Origin: an uncultured Candidatus Saccharibacteria bacterium
Lineage (GTDB): Bacteria > Patescibacteriota > Saccharimonadia > Saccharimonadales > Saccharimonadaceae
Length of the DNA stretch: 64,000 bases
Direction: 5' to 3'
NCBI GenBank assembly: GCA_948648655.1
Contig: CAPKVJ010000001.1
Location: 1-64,000 of the forward strand
A program made the translations under genes and the position numbers. The notes below the pieces were generated by a model. The model was not told the DNA's origin. It worked only from the letters and a program-made list of their open reading frames with translations, and did no database searches. Each line of letters starts with the position of its first letter. The first letter of the stretch is position 1. Shown piece by piece: positions 24,490 to 32,294 of this stretch.

Positions 24490-25791
24490 ATGAGAATTGC
24501 GATTACTTCAGATTTATATTATCCTATGACGAATGGGGTGGCGGTTTTTGCGCATAATTTGGCGAAAGGATTGGCGAAACAAGGGCATGAGGTATTGGTG
24601 ATTTGTCCAAGTTTCAATGGCAAGCATCATCGGGCGAAACGCGATGGCGTGACGACGGTATATATGCGCTCGATGAGATTCCCGTTTTATCCGGATCAGA
24701 TTAATGATGTGCCAGAGGCGAAAGAAGTATTGGGCGTGTCGTTGCCGCGTTTAGCTTATCGGCATGGTTTGTGGCTAGCGATTGAACCGTACAAAGCTAT
24801 GAAAAAGACATTGGATAGGTTTCACCCGGATGTAATTCATAACCAGACGGCGGAGACGATTGCGATTGCGGCGCGACGATATGCTAAACGATATGATGTA
24901 CCGATGGTGAGTACTGGCCATGCCTATCCGGATAATATTACGGGACAATTGAAGCTTCTGCGACCGATTAAACGTCCATTGGATGCGGCTCTTAGGACGT
25001 ATATGGCGAGTTTCTTGAAACATTCGGAATATGCGACGATGCCGACCGAGATGGCGATTGATGATTTGGTGCCGAAGAATCGTAAGCGTTTCAAAGTGGC
25101 GGTGGAACCATTGTCAAATGGTGTTGATTTGTCGAAGTTTGGTCCAAAAAAGCCAGTGGCGAAGATTTACAAAAAATATCATTTGCCGACGAATCGACCG
25201 ATCGTATTATATGTGGGGCGGGTTGATCCGGAAAAAAGCATTAGTAATGTAGTGTTGGCTTTTGCGAATGTGTTGGAGAAAGTTCCGCAGGCGGTGCTTG
25301 CGATTGTGGGTGATGGTACGGACAGACAGCACTTGGCGGATTTAGCAGAGTCTCTAGGGATTGAGGGATCTGTGAAGTTTCTCGGGCGAGTGTATCCGCC
25401 AGATATTATGGAGATTTATCGGGCGGCGACGGTTTTTGCGACGGCGAGTGAAACCGAGACGCAAGGAATAGTATTGATAGAGGCAGCCGCGACAGGTTTA
25501 CCGCTGATGGCAGTCGACGCTGGTGCGGTACGGGAGCTTTGCCAAAACAAAAAGAATGGTATCTTGTGCCATCCGGGAGATATTGATGAAATGACTACGG
25601 CGCTGGTGAAGTTACTAAAGAATGATGATTTGCGGGCGCGATATGGTGAGGAGAGTTTGAAGATTGCTAAAAAACACGATCTGAACGTGACTTTGAAGCG
25701 TTTTGAGGAGATTTATGGTGAAGCCATTAAGTTGAAGGGCAAAGCGTCGAGCAAGGCGAGGTTTGGGTTGCTTCGTCGACGAAAAAAGTAA
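24490..25791 (+). CDS. GT4-family glycosyltransferase
   Basis: The 433-residue protein has the GT-B fold of family 4. The N-terminal domain starts with MRIAITSDLYYPMTNGVAVF (Gly-rich acceptor loop), and the C-terminal domain holds LYVGRVDPEKSI, GDGTDR, VKFLGRV and the E-x7-E nucleotide-sugar motif in SETETQGIVLIEAAATGLP. Such enzymes transfer a sugar to lipids or polysaccharides at the inner face of the membrane; sequence style resembles diacylglycerol glucosyltransferases. The basic C-terminus (RRRKK) may aid membrane contact. Leaderless start. Confidence 0.9.
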   Translation: MRIAITSDLYYPMTNGVAVFAHNLAKGLAKQGHEVLVICPSFNGKHHRAKRDGVTTVYMRSMRFPFYPDQINDVPEAKEVLGVSLPRLAYRHGLWLAIEPYKAMKKTLDRFHPDVIHNQTAETIAIAARRYAKRYDVPMVSTGHAYPDNITGQLKLLRPIKRPLDAALRTYMASFLKHSEYATMPTEMAIDDLVPKNRKRFKVAVEPLSNGVDLSKFGPKKPVAKIYKKYHLPTNRPIVLYVGRVDPEKSISNVVLAFANVLEKVPQAVLAIVGDGTDRQHLADLAESLGIEGSVKFLGRVYPPDIMEIYRAATVFATASETETQGIVLIEAAATGLPLMAVDAGAVRELCQNKKNGILCHPGDIDEMTTALVKLLKNDDLRARYGEESLKIAKKHDLNVTLKRFEEIYGEAIKLKGKASSKARFGLLRRRKK

Positions 25792-25793
25792 GT

Positions 25794-26528
25794 TTAGGAT
25801 TTTGGTTCGAGGAAGTCGAGGATGGCTTCGGCGGTGGCACGGGGATCTTCGTAGTTATGAAGGTGTCCAGTGTTTCTGATGAATTTGGTTTGGGCTGATT
25901 TCTTTTGAGCCAAAGATAAGGTAGATTTTTGGGGGATGAGGCGGTCTTTTGCGCCGGCTAGTAGGAGAACTTTTTTGTGGTTGAGGTCAAATTCGGCAAT
26001 GCTGTGGTGTGCCGAAAAATTGGCCGATTTCATAACGTCGCGCTTTTTGGGCGGTTGGTCATTACTACATTCATGAGTGATCTTAAGGGTTCGTCGGAAT
26101 AATTTATGGTTTTTGGGGACGAAAAGATAACGCGTAGTGATATAATCGACAATTCGGCGTGGAAGTAGAGCTGAAAGTGGCGTCAGACTAGCGAAAAGTT
26201 TTGCGGGCTTTGTGGAGATTGGAGATAGTAGGATAAGTTTTTTGTTGCAGATGTTGGGGCAAAAATCGGCGGTTGCGGTGACGATGATTGATCCCATTGA
26301 ATGTCCGATGAGGATAGGAGATTTTAGATTATGTTCCTTGATGTAGTCTTTGAGAAAATTGGCGTAACCTTTTGTTGTATAACTGGCTAGTGGTTTTGAG
26401 CCGGCAAATGGTGGAACGGCGGGCGCATAGACGTCATATCCGGCAGTGTGCAGGAATTTGGCTATTTCTTCTAGGCCGAGTGGTGAACCACGAAAGCCGT
26501 GCACAAGAATAATAGGAGGTTTCGACAT
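25794..26528 (-). CDS. alpha/beta hydrolase
   Basis: The 244-residue hydrolase shows the complete triad: Ser in GHSMGS, Asp in LAGAKDRLIP, His in NTGHLHNYE. The oxyanion region is ILVHGFRGSP. Substrate is unknown; the family includes lipases and esterases. It converges on the glycosyltransferase gene with a 2-nt gap and is followed upstream, on the same strand, by the glutaredoxin gene 6 nt away, so these two form a small operon. Confidence 0.87.
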   Translation of the reverse strand: MSKPPIILVHGFRGSPLGLEEIAKFLHTAGYDVYAPAVPPFAGSKPLASYTTKGYANFLKDYIKEHNLKSPILIGHSMGSIIVTATADFCPNICNKKLILLSPISTKPAKLFASLTPLSALLPRRIVDYITTRYLFVPKNHKLFRRTLKITHECSNDQPPKKRDVMKSANFSAHHSIAEFDLNHKKVLLLAGAKDRLIPQKSTLSLAQKKSAQTKFIRNTGHLHNYEDPRATAEAILDFLEPKS

Positions 26529-26534
26529 GGATGA

Positions 26535-26759
26535 CTAGGCTGCTTTCTCGGATTGATCCTCCGATTTTTTGATAGCGGCTTTGATGGCTGGGCGATCGAA
26601 GCCGACAATGCGCTCTCCATTGATTTCTGTAACTGGAACGACATCGATGTCGGGCATACTAGCGGCATTGATTTCTTGATATTCGATTCCCTCTTTTTCT
26701 AGCCAGTCCATAAGAGCGTGGCACCAAGGACAAGTTGTGGTTGTGTAAACTTTTATCAT
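26535..26759 (-). CDS. glutaredoxin-like protein (NrdH/Grx type)
   Basis: A 74-residue thioredoxin-fold protein with active site Cys10-Pro-Trp-Cys13, the cis-Pro motif in DVVPVTEI and a GFDRPAIKA helix, as in NrdH/glutaredoxins that reduce disulfides such as that of ribonucleotide reductase. The start at 26759 is 6 nt after TATAAT (26766-26771), so leaderless translation is likely; an earlier in-frame codon would lie inside the promoter. Confidence 0.88.
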   Translation of the reverse strand: MIKVYTTTTCPWCHALMDWLEKEGIEYQEINAASMPDIDVVPVTEINGERIVGFDRPAIKAAIKKSEDQSEKAA

Positions 26760-26790
26760 AGGTTTATTATAACACACAAGCTACACGACA

Positions 26791-26914
26791 ATTACTCTCT
26801 CTATGAGCCTCTTACAAACACGGCGTCGTGCCATCCCGCCGTCGCGGGTGCCACGCGCCTAGTTCTCGGCCGTAGCCTGTGAAATGTTTGTAAGAGGCTC
26901 ATAGAGAGAGTAAT
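26791..26914. repeat. GC-rich element bounded by perfect ~30-bp inverted repeats
   Basis: Bases 26791-26820 are the reverse complement of 26885-26914. The 64 bases between are far more GC-rich than the surroundings and contain further self-complementary stretches. It abuts the 3' border of cassette C2. It has the size and shape of a MITE-like element or of a structured RNA, but no target-site duplication is visible. Confidence 0.8.
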
Positions 26915-26950
26915 CCTCCTACTACCTATACTCTAACTAGCTAGGCAGCG
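26913..26950 (-). repeat. cassette 3' border repeat R2
   Basis: A copy, in minus orientation, of the roughly 40-bp sequence also found at 7221-7288 (twice), 29821-29860 and 43919-43957. It covers the last codons (CLAS), the TAG stop and about 25 nt of trailer ending in AGTAGGAGGAT. Confidence 0.9.
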
Positions 26951-27133
26951 GAGGGAGAGACTAGCGTAACGATCACCACGTCCTGATGGACTGATGCTAT
27001 CGGAAAGAAAGTATAGAGCATAGGCATAATTAGGGCTAGAATAAGGCTGTAAAGCCCAATAATAGCCATATTGTCCAGAATATCTTAATTGGCTAGAAGC
27101 AATATTTACTATACCGCTGCGCACAAAGTAAAG
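26933..27133 (-). pseudogene. startless FISUMP C-terminal cassette C2
   Basis: An open frame of 66 codons begins just after an in-frame TAA with LYFVRSG and continues RYSGQYGYYWALQPY...SLSLRCLAS, then stops. This is the lectin-like C-terminal end of a FISUMP domain protein with no N-terminus, start, SD or promoter. The 5' border (27114-27133) is shared with cassettes at 29641, 43694 and 43720, and the 3' border is repeat R2. The core differs from all other copies. It looks like a silent donor cassette. Confidence 0.78.
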
Positions 27134-27222
27134 TTATACATTCCATTATCGTCTCTATAGCTTACGCCAAACTCACGAAAAAATGTTATATTAAGAATAA
27201 TATATTTTAACCAAAGGACACT

Positions 27223-27759
27223 ATGCCCCGACCACGCAATAAGGACGACCTAGTAAAGGTTGCCGACGAACAATACAAAAAGTTAAATGACTGCATTGCT
27301 TTGATGACAGAGAAAGAACTTGCTACCGAGTTTGATTTTTCGGGCGACCCGAAGAAAACCGAGCGTCACTGGGGTCGCGATAAAAACCTGCGTGATATCT
27401 ATATTCATCTTTATGAATGGCATCAACTTTTGCTGAATTGGATTAAAGCCAACGAAAATGGAGAAGAAAAGCCATTTATTCCGGAGCCATACTCTTGGAA
27501 AACTTACGGCGATATGAACTGCGAGTTTTGGGAAAAGCACCAAAAGACCAGTTTAGAAGATGCCAAGAAGATGTTTGAGCGGTCGCACGCCGAAGTTTTG
27601 AAACTCGCCAACAAATATACGAATGAACAATTATTTGGTCGTGGCGTGTGTCCGTGGGTCAATACTGATTTAGGATCTTATTTTGTCAGTGTCATGCCGA
27701 GCCATTATGATTGGGCAATGAAGAAGCTTAAAGCCCACCGTAAGAATTGCGAGAAATAA
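27223..27759 (+). CDS. ClbS/DfsB-family protein (DUF1706)
   Basis: The 178-residue protein matches the ClbS/DfsB four-helix family: MPRPRNKDDLV at the N-terminus, an HWGRDKNLRDIYIHLYEWHQLLLNW helix, and a C-terminal SHYDWAMKKLKAHRK. ClbS protects colibactin producers by hydrolysing the toxin's cyclopropane; most family members have unknown substrates. It is the first gene of a rightward accessory island with lower GC and different codon use than flanking genes, bounded by inverted cassette fragments, which suggests lateral acquisition. Confidence 0.85.
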   Translation: MPRPRNKDDLVKVADEQYKKLNDCIALMTEKELATEFDFSGDPKKTERHWGRDKNLRDIYIHLYEWHQLLLNWIKANENGEEKPFIPEPYSWKTYGDMNCEFWEKHQKTSLEDAKKMFERSHAEVLKLANKYTNEQLFGRGVCPWVNTDLGSYFVSVMPSHYDWAMKKLKAHRKNCEK

Positions 27760-27770
27760 GGGATGGTAAA

Positions 27771-28121
27771 ATGAATACTAAGATTGTTGATGGTGTAGCA
27801 ATTATAAAAAGTAAGAAAGTCATTATAAAAGATGTCGCTTCGGCGGTTGATTTTGTGATGGAGATAAAATACAAGACGAATTGCGATAGAATTGCGCTCA
27901 ATAAATCAGCGATCTCTGAAGATTTCTTTATTTTAAGTAGTGGTCTAGCTGGAGAAATTCTACAAAAATTTGTTAATTACGGCATTAGATTTGTGGTTTA
28001 TGGTGATTATTCTACATACACTAGCAAACCTTTGAAAGACTTTATCTATGAAAGTAATCAGGGTAAAGATATATTCTTTGTCGCCACTGAAGATGAAGCG
28101 GTAGAAATGTTAAATAAGTAA
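27771..28121 (+). CDS. DUF4180 domain protein
   Basis: A 116-residue protein resembling DUF4180 proteins (cytosolic, function unknown), including NKSAISEDFFILSSGLAGEILQKFVNYG and YGDYS. ATG at 27771 is chosen because GGGATGG lies upstream and the longer reading begins inside the preceding gene. It follows the ClbS-like gene by 11 nt. Confidence 0.72.
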   Translation: MNTKIVDGVAIIKSKKVIIKDVASAVDFVMEIKYKTNCDRIALNKSAISEDFFILSSGLAGEILQKFVNYGIRFVVYGDYSTYTSKPLKDFIYESNQGKDIFFVATEDEAVEMLNK

Positions 28122-28191
28122 TGCTTATTATCTCATTCGAGCCAAACTAAAAAAATGTTAATAATTAAATAAGGTAATTGTAAGGAGTATT

Positions 28192-28650
28192 ATGGTTCAT
28201 TTAGTCTATTGTGATGATAAGTCCAAAGAACTAAACAAAATCTTAGATGGTAGCAAAACAATGGTGATTCGCGGCGCCGCTGGGCGGAAGATTCCGCATA
28301 GTCGTGTATTTGCCGACGAAGAACTTTATTTTATGGAAAAGGGTAGTAAGAAAATCACTGCAAAAGCCGTAGTCAAAGATGTCTAGAACTTTGTGAAGTT
28401 GTCTGATGACGAGATTGCAAGGACGATTGATGATAATAATGACAAATTACAACTTACCGATAAGCAGAAAGAGCGCTGGCATAAGAAGTGCCTTTGTCTG
28501 GTAGAGTTTGATAATGTAGAAACAATCGAACCACTTGATTTTGACCATCAAGGCAATATGGACGACTGGTTAATTATTGATAAAATTGAAGATGTCGTAG
28601 TCGGCACAAGCGTTCCATATAATTATAGTAAGTCTAAGTTCAAAAAATAA
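28192..28650 (+). pseudogene. ASCH-like protein interrupted by an in-frame TAG
   Basis: The frame from ATG 28192 stops at TAG 28384-28386 after 64 codons and then continues without shift to 28650. Joined, it makes one coherent protein of about 152 residues (KTMVIRGAAGRKIPHSRV ... NFVKLSDDEIARTIDDN ... CLCLVEFDNVETIEPLDF) with ASCH-domain character, a fold associated with RNA binding. A single base change, probably from a Tyr or Gln codon, explains the break. SD AAGGAGTATT precedes the ATG. Suppression or sequencing error are alternatives. Confidence 0.68.
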
Positions 28651-28653
28651 ATT

Positions 28654-29019
28654 ATGGCAAGAGCAGTTAAAAATAAGGAATTAGTAAATACTCGATTAGC
28701 TACCAGTTATGGCGGCTGGATGTATTGTGATAAGTGCGGCGAAAATATCGGCTATCTATGCTATTCAACTTATGATAGGCTGGAATTGGAATACAAATGT
28801 AACTGCGGTAGTCGAGGCAACATACTATTAGATTTCGAAGATAGTAAGCCCGGACAAGCCTGTGATAGCGAATTAGTGATAATAAAAAATCGTTTTTGTT
28901 GCCCAAAGGACCAGGAACCTTTAATCACAATTTTGGACAAGAAAATGTCCGACTATAAATTAGAAATTACTTGTAAATCTTGCGGTAATATTTATAGAAA
29001 AACCAAAAATGGACATTGA
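28654..29019 (+). CDS. small zinc-ribbon-type protein
   Basis: The 121-residue protein has four cysteine pairs: CDKC, CNC, CCPKD (Cys-Cys) and CKSC, consistent with one or two zinc ribbons. No family is recognised. It starts 3 nt after the ASCH-like pseudogene and overlaps the start of the following hydrolase pseudogene by 11 bp, so it was once translationally coupled to it. Confidence 0.6.
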   Translation: MARAVKNKELVNTRLATSYGGWMYCDKCGENIGYLCYSTYDRLELEYKCNCGSRGNILLDFEDSKPGQACDSELVIIKNRFCCPKDQEPLITILDKKMSDYKLEITCKSCGNIYRKTKNGH

Positions 29020-29575
29020 ACTATATTATCAAGAAAAAGGCACTGGTACGCCACTCGTCTTACTTCACGGCAACGGTCAGGATGACAGTTATTTCAAGGC
29101 GTAAGTTGATTATTTTAGCGAAAACTACCATGTAATTACGGTTGATATTCGTGGACACGGTAAATCGCCACGTGGTACGGCGTCTTTTACATTGGATCAA
29201 TTTGCTGACGACCTAAATCATTTACTAGAAAAGCTAAAACTTCCACCTGTAATTCTGCTCGGCTTCTCGGACGGTACTAATATCGCCATGAAATTTGTGT
29301 TCAAATACCCCGAAAAGGTGAAAGCTCTAATTCTAAACGGTGGTAACCTTAATACTAAAGGTGTCAAAGGCACTACACAATTCTTTATTGAACTGGGTTA
29401 TAAAGTTGCCAAAAAGTTTGCCCATATGTTGATTAAAAAAGATCACACTCGAGAAATTGCTGGTAGTATTCCAGACGCAAAACTTGTATTTGTTTCAGGT
29501 AATCACTTTATTGCAAATAAGAGGTCTCAAGCCTTTAATCGGGAAGTCGAAAAGTTCTGTTTGGAAAAGTTGTAA
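29009..29575 (+). pseudogene. alpha/beta hydrolase with nonsense codon and internal deletion
   Basis: From ATG 29009 the frame reads PLVLLHGNGQDDSYF, meets TAA at 29102-29104 (probably once CAA), then continues in frame with VDIRGHGKS and the nucleophile elbow LLGFSDGTN. The C-terminal part jumps from KKFAHMLIK directly to DHTREIAGSIPDAKLVFVSGNHF. The segment normally carrying the PTLVIAG.xD strand with the catalytic Asp seems to be deleted, while the His region remains. Two independent lesions mark a dead gene. Confidence 0.78.
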
Positions 29576-29639
29576 GATGCTTTGTCGGTGTCGGGCAAAT
29601 ATATTCTGGTCTTAATTATTAGGATGGGTAAAAGGTAAT

Positions 29640-29840
29640 TACTTTGTGCGCAGCGGAGATGCAAATATCAGTGGGAAAAAGTTCAAATACATCGGACAAG
29701 ACAGTTACTTATGGAGTTCACTTGCCTACTCTACTCTAGGCGGAGCCCGATCATTAGGTATTAACGGTAACACAAATATTGACCCCAGCTATGTCGTCAG
29801 CACCTTTCTCGGCTTCCCCCTCCGCTGCCTAGCTAGTTAG
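29640..29840 (+). pseudogene. startless FISUMP C-terminal cassette C3
   Basis: Encodes YFVRSG, then KFKYIGQDSYLWSSLAYS and FLGFPLRCLAS before TAG. There is no N-terminus, SD or credible start. About 60 residues are nearly identical to cassette C4a at 43491-43694, 14 kb away, while C2 at the other end of the island differs. The 5' border at 29641-29655 and the 3' border R3 match the family. The first and last few bases (GCAGCGGAG / CTCCGCTGC) also form a 9-bp inverted repeat. Confidence 0.78.
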
Positions 29841-29860
29841 AGTATAGGTAGTAGGAGGAT
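29821..29860 (+). repeat. cassette 3' border repeat R3
   Basis: Plus-orientation copy of the 3' border. Together with R2 (26913-26950, minus) it forms an inverted pair of about 38 bp enclosing the whole 2.9-kb accessory island. Confidence 0.9.
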
Positions 29861-29963
29861 GATTTGCTTACCATTTTACGAGTGTTATTCTGATACAGAA
29901 AAATACGCAAAACTCGTACGCTTGTTACTAATATTAACACCAAGAGGCGGATGGATATATCTT

Positions 29964-30080
29964 TTTTCTAATCGTGTAAAATTGAGTAAAATTACTCATA
30001 TAACCAAAAACAGTATGGTGCATACTGGGTGCATCGTGCAAAATTACTGCCACTTACTCCACTTTTACACGATTAGAAAA
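29964..30080. repeat. 18-bp perfect inverted repeat around 81 nt
   Basis: Bases 29964-29981 are the exact reverse complement of 30063-30080. The enclosed sequence contains smaller palindromes (for example CAGTATG...CATACTG). No coding potential is evident. It may be a MITE-like element or a structured RNA. With the cassette and terminator it fills the 600-nt gap before tRNA-Pro. Confidence 0.7.
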
Positions 30081-30116
30081 CCCACTCAAGCCCCTCTCTG
30101 ATTATTCCTCCTACTC

Positions 30117-30166
30117 AATAAATAAGGCGTTCACTCCTATAAATCGGGGCAAACGCCTTATTTATT
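30117..30166. terminator. strong terminator hairpin after the island
   Basis: Fifteen bases at 30117-30131 pair perfectly with 30152-30166 around a 20-nt loop, with A/T-rich flanks on both sides. It should end leftward transcription from tRNA-Pro and rightward transcription from the island. Confidence 0.85.
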
Positions 30167-30191
30167 TTGTATCAAACGTGACGTGCAAACA

Positions 30192-30266
30192 TGGTCGGGG
30201 CTACCAGGATCGAACTGGCGACCTCACGTCCCCCAGACGTGCGCGCTACCGCTGCGCCAAGCCCCG
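30192..30266 (-). tRNA. tRNA-Pro (anticodon GGG)
   Basis: The minus strand folds as a full cloverleaf: acceptor CGGGGCT/AGCCCCG, anticodon stem-loop CACGT-CTGGGGG-ACGTG giving GGG, and T arm with TTCGATC loop. The CCA tail is encoded at 30192-30194. Confidence 0.95.
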
Positions 30267-30314
30267 CTAGGTTGATTATAGCACCGCCGAGAGGTTTCCG
30301 CTATAATAGAATGT

Positions 30315-30842
30315 ATGCATGGATACATTTATCGCACGCCAGAAGGATTTTCGGATATTTCTCTGCGTGGCAACGGAAAACGTTTGATAGGTCTGGAATT
30401 TGTTGATGATGCTGATGATTGTAGTACAGAAATGCCGGAGGAGTTAGAAGAAGTTTGTGAGTGGCTGGATAAATATTTTGCGGGAAAAGTGCCGAGTTTT
30501 GTGCCGGAATATCAATTTGAAGAATTGAGCGGGTTTGCAAAAGAGGTTTTGCAGGTGGTGGCGAAAATACCTTATGGTGAAACTATGACCTATGGCGAAA
30601 TCGCGCAAGCAATAGAAAAAGGACGTGGTAAGAAGATGTCGGCACAAGCGGTGGGCGGCGCAGTGGGGAGGAATCCGATTAGCATCATAATTCCCTGCCA
30701 TCGTGTAGTGGGGCTAAATGGTAAGATGACGGGGTATAGTGGTGGGATGCAGAATAAATTAACTCTGCTGGCGCATGAGCATGTTTTAGGCTTTGGAGGC
30801 ACCATCGACGGAGACAATAGCTCCAGTAACGTAGCTAGCTAG
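30315..30842 (+). CDS. ogt: methylated-DNA--protein-cysteine methyltransferase
   Basis: Repairs O6-alkylguanine by transferring the alkyl group to Cys128 in the active site IPCHRVV. The helix-turn-helix segment (GETMTYGEIAQAI ... AQAVGGAVGRNP) is intact, and the N-terminal RNase H-like domain is present. At 175 residues it is full length, with about 15 extra residues at the end because the reading frame runs 57 bp into the convergent SDR gene. TATAAT (30302-30307) is 7 nt before the ATG, predicting a leaderless mRNA. Confidence 0.92.
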   Translation: MHGYIYRTPEGFSDISLRGNGKRLIGLEFVDDADDCSTEMPEELEEVCEWLDKYFAGKVPSFVPEYQFEELSGFAKEVLQVVAKIPYGETMTYGEIAQAIEKGRGKKMSAQAVGGAVGRNPISIIIPCHRVVGLNGKMTGYSGGMQNKLTLLAHEHVLGFGGTIDGDNSSSNVAS

Positions 30843-31544
30843 ACTGCTAGCTAGGAAAAGAAATACATTTGCAACTTCGTCGGGCTCGCCAACTCTTCCA
30901 AAAGGAATACCAGCGGAAACTCGTGCTAGCATATCTTCTGGTAGTGCAGCAACCATGTCCGTGCGGGTGACGCCGGGCGCGACCGCATTCACGCGGATAC
31001 CGTATTTGCCTAATTCTTGAGCAAGGGATTTAGTCAGACCGTTGACGGCGAATTTTGATGCTGGATAGCCGCAGCCGCTGGCTTGACCATAGATACTTAC
31101 CATAGAACTGGTGTTAATAATACAGCCGTTTCCCTGCTCTTTCATATAGGGCGCGACAGCTTTTGTGCAGTCAAATACGGCTTTGACATTTAGATTCATG
31201 ATTTTGTCAAAGTTTTCTTCGGAATATTCATCGATAGGCTCACGAGCGGAGATGCCAGCGTTATTGACTAGGATGTCAATTTTGCCGTACTGATCGTGGA
31301 TTTCCTTGAAAGCAGCGTCAACGGATGCGAAATCGTCGAGTTTTGGTGCCATGCCGCTAACAATATATTGTGGATTTTCGGATAGTAGAGTGGAGACGGC
31401 CTTATCCGCACTTTCTGGACGAGAGCCGAAGAGAACGACTTTGGCACCCTGTTCGAGAAATTTGCGCACAATTGATAAGCCAATACCACGCGTACCGCCA
31501 GTGACGACTGCTACTTGGTCCTTAAGTAAGTTCTTGATTTCCAT
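30786..31544 (-). CDS. short-chain dehydrogenase/reductase (FabG-like)
   Basis: A classical SDR of 252 residues: cofactor loop TGGTRGIG, NNAG, catalytic Ser in NTSSMVS, and YPASK. The C-terminal SVDGA is typical of FabG-type 3-ketoacyl reductases, but the other fatty acid synthesis genes are not here, so the substrate is open. SD ACGGAGG precedes the ATG. Its 3' end overlaps the convergent ogt gene by 57 bp. Confidence 0.9.
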   Translation of the reverse strand: MEIKNLLKDQVAVVTGGTRGIGLSIVRKFLEQGAKVVLFGSRPESADKAVSTLLSENPQYIVSGMAPKLDDFASVDAAFKEIHDQYGKIDILVNNAGISAREPIDEYSEENFDKIMNLNVKAVFDCTKAVAPYMKEQGNGCIINTSSMVSIYGQASGCGYPASKFAVNGLTKSLAQELGKYGIRVNAVAPGVTRTDMVAALPEDMLARVSAGIPFGRVGEPDEVANVFLFLASSLASYVTGAIVSVDGASKA

Positions 31545-31606
31545 GTTTCCTCCGTTTTAATATAACGCGTATCTAATATTATAGCACATATAGTATAATG
31601 GTATGT

Positions 31607-32293
31607 ATGGCGACAAAAGCATTAGCGGGGATCAAGTTTGCAGAAGGTTTGCATTTTAAGAAATTATTTTTTATCTTTTTGATAGGCTCGGTGGCGGGGG
31701 CGATTTATGAAGACGTTTTGATTTTTATTAAAACTTGGTATGAGACGGGTACGGGGATTTGGATGTTGCATCGAGGAGTAATCTACGGGCCATTTAATGT
31801 AGTGTATGGGTTTGGGGCGGTAGCTATGTGTTGGCTACTATGTCGGAAACGCTATAAGGATTGGCAAGTTTTCTTGTATGCTGCATTGTTGGGCGGGGTC
31901 GTAGAATATGTGATTAGCTTTTTGCAGGAGATCTTTCTAGGAACGATTTCTTGGGACTATAGCGGGTATCTTTTGAATATCAATGGACGTACTACGATAC
32001 CATTTATGTTGGTATGGGGGCTATTAGGTTTGCTTTTGGTAAAAGTAGCTTATCCTTTTGTGTCGAATTTGATTGAAAAAATTCCGCAAAGAATAGGTGA
32101 AGTAATGTTTTGGGTGATGTTAGTTTTTATGCTTTGCGATATGTCGATATCGTGGACGGCACTTTTGCGTCAGGCTTTGCGTCATCAGAACTTACCCGCT
32201 TGGACACCAATTGGCGAGTTCTATGACGAGCATTACACTGATGTCTACCTAGAGCGATTTTATCCAAATATGATGTATTTGAGGAAAAAGTAG
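31607..32293 (+). CDS. CmpB/DUF1113-type putative ABC transporter permease
   Basis: About 229 residues with five or six transmembrane helices. The block HRGVIYGPFNVVYGFGAV and the SWDYSGYLLNINGRTTIPFMLVWGL block are hallmarks of PF06541 (annotated as putative ABC permease, function unproven). ATG at 31607 is preferred because it lies 7 nt after TATAAT (31594-31599); an earlier ATG overlaps the -10 box. A glycosyltransferase gene starts 1 nt after its stop, so they act in one transcript. Confidence 0.82.
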   Translation: MATKALAGIKFAEGLHFKKLFFIFLIGSVAGAIYEDVLIFIKTWYETGTGIWMLHRGVIYGPFNVVYGFGAVAMCWLLCRKRYKDWQVFLYAALLGGVVEYVISFLQEIFLGTISWDYSGYLLNINGRTTIPFMLVWGLLGLLLVKVAYPFVSNLIEKIPQRIGEVMFWVMLVFMLCDMSISWTALLRQALRHQNLPAWTPIGEFYDEHYTDVYLERFYPNMMYLRKK

Positions 32294-32294
32294 T

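Noticed and set aside
28384..28386. TAG recoding or an alternative genetic code
   Set aside because: Stops of all three types end normal genes in the window, and only two decayed island genes have in-frame stops; point mutation is simpler.
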